Source: Nostoc sp. ATCC 53789 (lineage in GTDB: Bacteria > Cyanobacteriota > Cyanobacteriia > Cyanobacteriales > Nostocaceae). From it: a DNA stretch of 64,000 nt. Under the pieces are notes generated by a model. It worked only from the letters and a program-made list of their open reading frames with translations. It had not been told where the DNA came from and ran no database searches. Position numbers and translations under genes: made by a program. Each line of letters opens with the position of its first letter. Position 1 is the stretch's first letter. The stretch covers positions 155,531 through 219,530 of the forward strand of contig NZ_CP046706.1 in NCBI RefSeq assembly GCF_009873495.1, read 5' to 3'. Positions 53,595-62,500 of this stretch are shown here, piece by piece.

Positions 53595-56500
53595 AATTCA
53601 CCTCTTATCCGCTCGTTTTCTTTCCTATTGCTTTGGTAGAGTTGCCCATTATTTTCTGACTCAACTCCTTGATTCTGAGCAACTTGGCTCAGTTGCTCAT
53701 TCACTTCAGTGGCTAAATCAACGATACTGATATCTTCTATAAATTTGACTATAGATATATCCACGAGCAAGTCAGTTTGAAGCCTATTGTGCAATTCCAC
53801 AGCCATTAGAGAATCAAGCCCCATAGTGTTCAGGGGCTGTTGCATATCAATTTGAGAAGTGCTCAAAGAAAGTACTTGAGAAATTTCATCTTTAATGTAA
53901 ATTATCAAAAGCTTTTCTCTTTCTCTTGGTAAAGCAGCTTTTAGCTGTTCTAAAAATTCATTGTGCTTTGTCTTTGTTTTGAGGGCTTTTTGCTGTGATT
54001 TGCTTTCTTTTACCAATTGGGACAGCAATGGTATTTGATTACCAAAACTAAATTGCTCTTGGAACACTGACCATTGAATTGGTAGGACTCCTACTTGTGG
54101 TATGGATTGTTCGAGTAATTGTCCTAGAACCTGCAATCCCTGTTCTGAAGACAAAAAAGTCATTCCCTTGGACACCATTCTATCTTGATGAGGACTATCC
54201 AAATTTGCTGCCATTCCCTCTTGTGCCCATGGTCCCCAGTTAATGCTCAAGCCAGGTAAACCCATACCCCGTCGATGATGGGCTAAACCATCCATGAAAG
54301 CATTAGCAGCAGCATAATTCCCTTGACCAGGCGAACCCAATATTGAAGCCATAGAGGAAAAACAAACAAAAAAGTCCAAAGGTAGATTCTGAGTCAAATT
54401 ATGCAAATGCCAAGCCCCTTGTACTTTTGGTGCCATCACCTGTGTAAATTTTTCCCAATTCATGTTTAACAGCAAACCATCATCCAATATCCCAGCAGCA
54501 TGAATTATTCCTCGTAATGCTGGCAAAGATACTTTGATTGACTCTATAATTCTTGCCACATTTTCTTGTTGGGAAATATCTCCACACAGGACTAATACTT
54601 GCGCTCCTGCCTTCTGTAATTGTTCAATGGTTTGTTGAGCTTTTGCTGATGGCTGCCTACGTCCGGTAAGTACTAAATATTTGACCCCTTGTTGTACCAT
54701 CCACTCAGCGGTTTTTAACCCCAGTGCTCCCAGACCTCCGGTAATTAAGTAACTGGCTTCGGCTTGGATTAGGTTGTCTAAAGACTTATATTCTGATAGC
54801 TTCAGTTGAAATGGTTGTTGCGAGGAAATTTGTAATCCGGACTGTGTAGATGTACTCATTTTTTGTTGCCGCTCTAACCGGGCAACGTGACGTACCCCTT
54901 GACAGTAAGCAATTTGGTTTTCATCACCAGGAGATAATAGTTCCTCTAACAAAGCAGCTACTGTTTGGGAATCTTCCATAGTTGGATCTAAGTCTAAACA
55001 CCGGCATTGTAATTCCCTATGTTCCTGGGCAATTACTCGACCTAACCCCCATAAAGGTGTTTGTTGGAATTGTATAGGAAGGGACTCATTACCCACAGAT
55101 TGTGAGCCTTGAGTCACTAACCATAATGGGGCACTTTCCATATCTTGATTTTTTACTAAGGCTTGGACTAAATGAAGTACGCTGCCACAGCCCAGTTCTT
55201 GGGATTTTTGCAACTCCTGTGCCCCAGTCCTTAGTGCTATTGTTGAGTCCAAACTCCACAGGTGAATAATTCCTCGTAATGGGGGTTGCTGCTCCAAGCT
55301 TGATTGCAATAGGTGCAGGAATTCCTCAGGATGGTTGGGGTTGATTTGATAATGTTGAGATTCTAACTGCTGGTAATTTTCCCCTGGTGTTACTAATATA
55401 CAATGCCAACCTTGTTGTTCTAAGGATTCTACCAGATGTTTGCCTATACCTGTGGGTGGGGAAAACAATAACCAGCTACCTGATTTTGTTAAGTCAATTG
55501 ATTGGTTATGGGGTGAAATTGATTGGGTTTGCCAATGGATTTGATATAACCAATTATTAAATTTTGGTTCAATATTACGCAACAAAGCCTCGCGAGAAGT
55601 ACGTAATAAAGTTAAACCTTCAACTCTTGCTACTACTATTCCTTGTTCATCCAATAAACAAACTTTACCGCTCAAAGTTTGTTTATTAGTTTCTGTTGCA
55701 CCTATCTCTACTTGAGTCCACAAACTATTACTACCACTCCGATAAATTTGTAGTCGTTTTATTTCCAATGGCAAATAAGTTTCTTGGTTGTCCGTTTTAC
55801 CCATAACTGCTGCTAACACCTGGAAGCTAGCATCTAAAAGAATTGGGTGCAGTTGGTATAAAGTTGCAACATTCACCTCAGTTTCTGGTAACTGAATTTC
55901 ACCTAGTGCTTTTCCTTCGCTGTGCCACAGTTGTTTAACGGCTTGGAAAGAAGAACCGTAATTAAGACCCCATTCTTCAAATTTTTGGTAGAATTCAGTA
56001 GGTAATATCTGTTGGTTATACTCGTCTTTAATCGCTTTTAAGTTTGTTGTTTCTAATTGGGGGTCTTTATTACCTACTAATATTTTTCCTTCAATATGTA
56101 GAATCCATTTAGGTTCTGAAGAATTAGTGTTTATATCCAAACTGAAAATTTGGAATTTATAGCTTTGTACTAACTGTAAATTTAAAACTATCTGAATTGT
56201 ATTAATTTCATCCTTTGATAAAATTAATACTTTTTGGATTGCTATATCTTCTAGGATTAAATCATCTGAATTGAATAAAATTGAACCTGCTGCTAAGGCT
56301 ATTTCCAAGTAAGCTGCTGCTGGGAAAACAGGTTGAGAAAAAACACAGTGGTGTTGCAGGTAAGTTGGTTGAGAAGCACTAATTTGACATTCAAAACGAA
56401 TTTGCTGTTCTAAGGCTGCTAAATGTAATCTTTGACCGAGTAGAGGGTGAAGATTTTTATGATTTGATAAAAACTGTTTTTGATGTATTAGATTATTATT

Positions 56501-59500
56501 TGTCTCAATCCAATAACGTTGCCGTTGAAAGGGATAAGTCGGCAATACTACCTTGCTACGAGAATAATCTTTATCAAACCCTAACCAATCAACTTTAACT
56601 CCATGCACATATAGTTCAGCCAAACTTTGTAGCATTTGCTGCCAGTCTTCTTGACCTGGTTTCAAAGAAGGCAACCAAACTCCCACATCTTCTGGCAAGC
56701 ACTGTCTTCCCATGCCTAACAAAGTTGGTTTGGGTCCAATTTCTAAGAAGATGGAATAACCTTCTTGCTGTAATGTGTCCATACTTTGGGCAAATTTCAC
56801 CGGTTGCCGGACATGATTTACCCAATAGCTTGCTGTGGCAATACTATTCTCTGCCCTAGCTCCCGTTACATTTGATACTAATGGAATATTTGGTTGATTG
56901 TAGGTTATTTCTGATGCTACTGCTTCAAAGTCCGCCAACATTGGTTCCATCAAATGTGAATGGAATGCGTGGGATACTTGCAGTCGTTTTGTCTTAATGT
57001 CTTCTGCTTCTAAGCTATTTTGAACCGCTCCAATTGCTTCTGCCTCACCAGAAATGACAATGCTTTGGGGTCCGTTAATCGATGCGATCGCTACTTTTTG
57101 AGAGTATGGTGCAATTAGTTGATTTACCTTTTCAATTGAAGCCATTACAGATAACATTTCACCCCCAGAGGGTAACTGTTGCATTAGTCTTCCTCTATGA
57201 GCAATCAGTTTTAAACCATCTTCTAAACTAAATATTCCTGCTACTGTGGCTGCCACATATTCCCCAGCACTATGCCCCATAACCACATCCGGTTTTATTC
57301 CCCAGGATTCCCATAGTTTATAAAGAGCATATTCTATTGCAAATAAAGCTACTTGGGTATAGGCGGTTTGAGCTAGGACATTTTCCTGTACTTGAGCGAC
57401 ATCAAGTATTTCTAATAAAGGTTTGTCTAAGTAGTTTTCTAATATTTGGGCACATTGATCCACAAATTGTTTGAAGGTCGGTTGGGTTTGGTAAAGCTGG
57501 CGACCCATACCCACATATTGAGACCCTTGACCAGTGAAAAGCATTGCAACTTTGGTCAACTGACTACTACTGACTTGTCCAGTTACCAAATCCATCCTTT
57601 CTGAATCTGTACCAAAGTTACCCAGCTTTTGTTGCAACTCTTTTCGATTGCTCGCGACCACCGCCAGACGATGCTTGTGAGCCAACCTACTACTATTGGC
57701 AGTAAAGCAGATATCCCTTAAGTCCTGCTCTAGGTGCGTTTTTAAATGGTCACTATAGCGTTGGGCTAGCTGTGCCAAAGCCAAGTCATTTTTGGCTGAC
57801 AACTGCAACAGATGTAGTGGACGCTCATACTCTACTGTAGAACTGGCAATGGCAGCAGGGGTTTCCGATAGCACCACATGGGCATTAGTACCCGTAAACC
57901 CAAAAGAACTTACCCCCGCCAACCTACCTTTCGACCCAACCCAAGGGGTCAAAGCTTGAGGTACCTGTAACCAAGGTTGCCAGTCAATCTTGGGGTTAGG
58001 CTCTTGCAGATGTAAATTGGCAGGTATTTGCTGATGCTGTAGAGATAGTACTACCTTAATTAGTCCCGATACCCCCGCTGCCGACTCCAAATGCCCAATA
58101 TTTGTCTTTACCGTACCTATCCACAAGGGCTGACTTGGTGAACGTTGGAGCCCTAGTACTGCTGCTGCTGCATTTACCTCTATGGGGTCTCCCAAAGATG
58201 TACCCGTACCATGGGCTTCTAAGTAGCTAATATCTGCCGGTTCTACCCGAGCTTGTTTGAGTGCTTGTAAAATCAATTTTTGTTGGGACTGGCCATTAGG
58301 CACTGTTAAGCCACTACTGGGTCCATCTTGGTTCACCGCACTGCCCAGAATCAAGGCTAAAATTGGGTCACCGTCTGCTTGGGCTTGACTCAAAGACTTG
58401 AGCACCACCATACCACAGCCTTCTCCCCGACCATAACCATCCGCTGATATATCAAAGGTTTTGCACAATCCGTCTGGGGAAATCATTCCGGCTCGGGAAG
58501 TAAAAATATAGCTACTAGGAGTTAGATGGAGTTTCACTCCCCCAGCAATTGCCATCTGACATTCTCCCAGGCGTATGCTGTTGCAAGCTTGATGAATCGC
58601 CACTAAGGAAGAAGAACAGGCGGTATCAATGGTTACTGTTGGTCCCGTGAACCCAAATGTATAAGCCAAACGTCCTGACGCACTCGAAGGACTGTTACCA
58701 GTGCATGTATAGGTGCCAAAGGTACTGTTGGGCTCTTGCTCTAAATGCTTTTGCATCAGTTGTTCGTAGTCATGTCCATCGTTACCCACAAATACCCCAA
58801 CGGGTTCGGATGATAGACGTTCCACCTTTTGTCCGGCTCGCTCTAAGGCTTGCCAACTTACTTCCAGTAGCAACCGATGTTGGGGATCCATGGCTGTTGC
58901 TTCCCTCGGAGAGATGCCAAAAAATTCTGGGTCAAATTGATCTACTCCACTAATAAAGTGACCGTAACGGGTGACCATTTTACCTGCGGCTTCTCGGTCT
59001 GGGTCATAGTAGCTATTGACGTCCCATCGCTGTGCTGGAATTTCTTCACGGGCACTAGTACCTGAATGCAATAATTCCCAGAATTTTTCTGGGGTGTTTG
59101 CTCCACCAGGTAAGGAACATCCCATACCTATAATCGCTATGGGTTCATGTTCTGCAGCTTTTACTTTTTGTTCTGGCTGCTGACCATCATTCGAGGTACT
59201 CAGGTCTAGTATTTGAGAGCTTATATACTTAGTTAGTTGTTCAATATTGGGAAAGTCAAAGCTTAGGGTTGAGGGTAATGTCACCTTTAGTAATTGGGTG
59301 ATGCGGTTACGTAATTCCACTGCCATTAATGAGTCCATACCCAAGTCAAAGAATCCTTGCTCAAAACCAGGTAGTTGGGAATCATTGAGCGCCAATACTT
59401 TGGCTACTTCACTCTGAATTTCAGTTCTCAATACATAGTAGCGCTCTTTACAAGGCAAAGATTCCAATCGTTTTAAAAGCTCATTTTGCTTTGTCTTTGT

Positions 59501-62500
59501 TCTAAAGGCTTTTTGTTGTGATTCGGTTTCTCCTAGCAATTCCAAAAGTAATGGTATTTGATTACCAAAACTAAATTTCTCTTGGAACACTGACCATTGA
59601 ACCGATAAAACTCCTACCTGTGGTAAGGACTGTTCGAGTAGTTGTCCTAGAACCTGCAATCCCTGCTCTGGAGTCAAAGGAGTGATTCCAGAGGCAACCA
59701 TTCGATCTCTATTACGATTATCTAAGCTTGCTGCCATTCCTGCTTGTGCCCAAGGTCCCCAGTTAATACTTAAACCTGGTAAACCCATTCCCCGTCGATG
59801 ATGGGCTAAAGCATCCATAAAAGCATTAGCTGCGGCATAATTTCCTTGACCGGGTGAACCTACCAATGAAGCCATCGAGGAGAAACAAACAAAAAAGTCC
59901 AAAGCTTTATTCTGAGTTAAATTATGAAGATGCCAAGCCCCTTGTACTTTCGGTGCCATCACCTGTGTAAATTGTTCCCAACTCATAGAGTGGAGCAAGG
60001 CATCATCTAATACCCCAGCAGCATTAATTACACCTTTTAGGGTCGGTAAAGATGCTTCAATTTCTGAAAAAATTGTAGTCGCATCAACTTCATCGGAGAT
60101 ATCCCCACATAAGACTAATATTTGTGCCCCTAGCTTTTGCAGTTCTTCAATGATTTGTTGAGCTTCAAGGTTAGGCTGCTTACGTCCGGTGAGTACTAAA
60201 TGTCTTGCTCCTTGTTGAACCATCCACCGCGCTGTGTGTAATCCTAAAGCTCCCAATCCTCCTGTTATTAAATATGTCGCATTATCCTTGAGTGACACAG
60301 AATCATATGGTTTGAGAGATTGCTTGACTAAACGAGCAAAGTATAAATTATCTGCCCGTAAAGCTAGATGGTCTTCTAATTGGTTAGAATTTACTAGAAG
60401 TTGTAGTAGTGTGTATGCTTCTGATTCTGGAGAAATTGGGTCTAAATCTACCATTCCACCCCACAGTTGGGGATGCTCCAGAGATATTACTCGCCCCATT
60501 CCCCACAAGGGTGATGCAGCCACACAGACTGATTCGGTTTGGGATTTGACTAATTGAGCACCTCGAGTCACTAACCACAGTTTGGCTACACTTTTGGTTT
60601 TAGTTAGCACTTTCACTAGTTGTAGCACCGTGCCACATCCCCAAAGTTGTGCTTGTTTTAAAGTTGTGGTTGTTAAGTCTTGCGTTCCTTGAATATCTAA
60701 ACTCCACAAATTAATCACATGGAGTAAGGGTAATTTGCTATTTTCCCCGATAGCTTGAATTAGTTGTTCAAACTCTTGAGCCTCTGTGGGATTGAGTTGA
60801 TAAGTACCTTCGTCTAGTTTTCGGTAGCAATCACTTCGATAAACTAAACTACATTCACAATGGTGCGATTGCAATTGCTGAACTAATTTTTCCCCTACTG
60901 CGGTGGTGTCTGCAAAAATTAACCAATGGCTAGGTTTAATGCTTGTCTTGGGTTGGGTATCAACTAAAGGTTTCCACTGTACTTGGTACAAGAAATCTTT
61001 GGTAGTTTCTATAATTAGTTGTTTCTGGTGCTGTTTTACTAATACTTCTAGAAATTCTGGCAGGAGATTGACTTGTTCTGGAGAAAATTTACCAATTTTT
61101 TCTATTTGTTGAGCCAACTGTTGGATATTCCCATGGATTAGCAAATCGAAAATTGGAGTACTCTTTGTTTCACAAGAGGAATAAGCTGCTTTTTGGCTTT
61201 GACTTTCCGTGCTCTCAATCCAATAACGTTGCCGTTGAAAGGGATAAGTCGGCAATACTACCTTGCTACGAGAATAATCTTTATCAAACCCTAACCAATC
61301 AACTTTAACTCCATGCACATATAGTTCAGCCAAACTTTGTAGCATTTGCTGCCAGTCTTCTTGACCTGGTCTCAAAGAAGGCAACCAAACTCCCACATCT
61401 TCTGGCAAGCACTGTCTTCCCATGCCTAACAAAGTTGGTTTGGGTCCAATTTCTAAGAAGATGGAATAACCTTCTTGCTGTAATGTGTCCATACTTTGGG
61501 CAAATTTTACCGGTTGCCGGACATGATTTACCCAATAGCTTGCTGTGGCAATACTATTCTCTGCCCTAGCTCCCGTTACATTTGATACTAATGGAATATT
61601 TGGTTGATTGTAGGTTATTTCTGATGCTACTGCTTCAAAGTCCGCCAACATTGGTTCCATCAAATGTGAATGGAATGCGTGGGATACTTGCAGTCGTTTT
61701 GTCTTAATGTCTTCTGCTTCTAAGCTATTTTGAACCGCTCCAATTGCTTCTGCCTCACCAGAAATGACAATGCTTTGGGGTCCGTTAATCGATGCGATCG
61801 CTACTTTTTGAGAGTATGGTGCAATTAGTTGATTTACCTTTTCAATTGAAGCCATTACAGATAACATTTCACCCCCAGAGGATAACTGTTGCATTAGTCT
61901 TCCTCTATGAGCAATCAGTTTTAAACCATCTTCTAAACTAAATATTCCTGCTACTGTGGCTGCCACATATTCCCCAACACTATGCCCCATCACCACATCC
62001 GGTTTTATTCCCCAGGATTCCCATAGTTTATAAAGAGCATATTCTATTGCAAATAAAGCTACTTGGGTATAGGCGGTTTGGTCAATAATACTACTGTTTA
62101 ATTTTTGATTATCTTCTGGGTAAATAATATCTAAAATCGATTTTTTTAAATATGGTTGTAGAATTTGTTCGCACTGCTCTAAGGTTTGACGGAAGACAGG
62201 TTGTGTTTCATATAGTTGTCTTCCCATATTGATATATTGGGAGCCCTGACCAGTGAATAAAAATACTATTTTCGCTAACTTTTTACTGTCAACTTGACCC
62301 CTCACCACTCCTAGAGTATCTTCCGGGTTTTTTTGAAAAACCTTTAATTTTTGGCGCAATTTCTCGGTTGATGGAGCTATTAAAGCAAGGCGATAGTCAA
62401 AATGGCTGCGACTTATATGAGCACTAAAACATATATCAGCAATTGTTGCTGTATTATCATTACTTAAAAATTCTTCATAGCTTTGGATCATTTCTTGCAG

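Noticed and set aside
56616..56825. Repeated 69-residue minus-strand ORF also found at 61326-61535
   Set aside because: Both are shadow frames inside the duplicated AT tract of crpB; their repetition only reflects the duplicated DNA.
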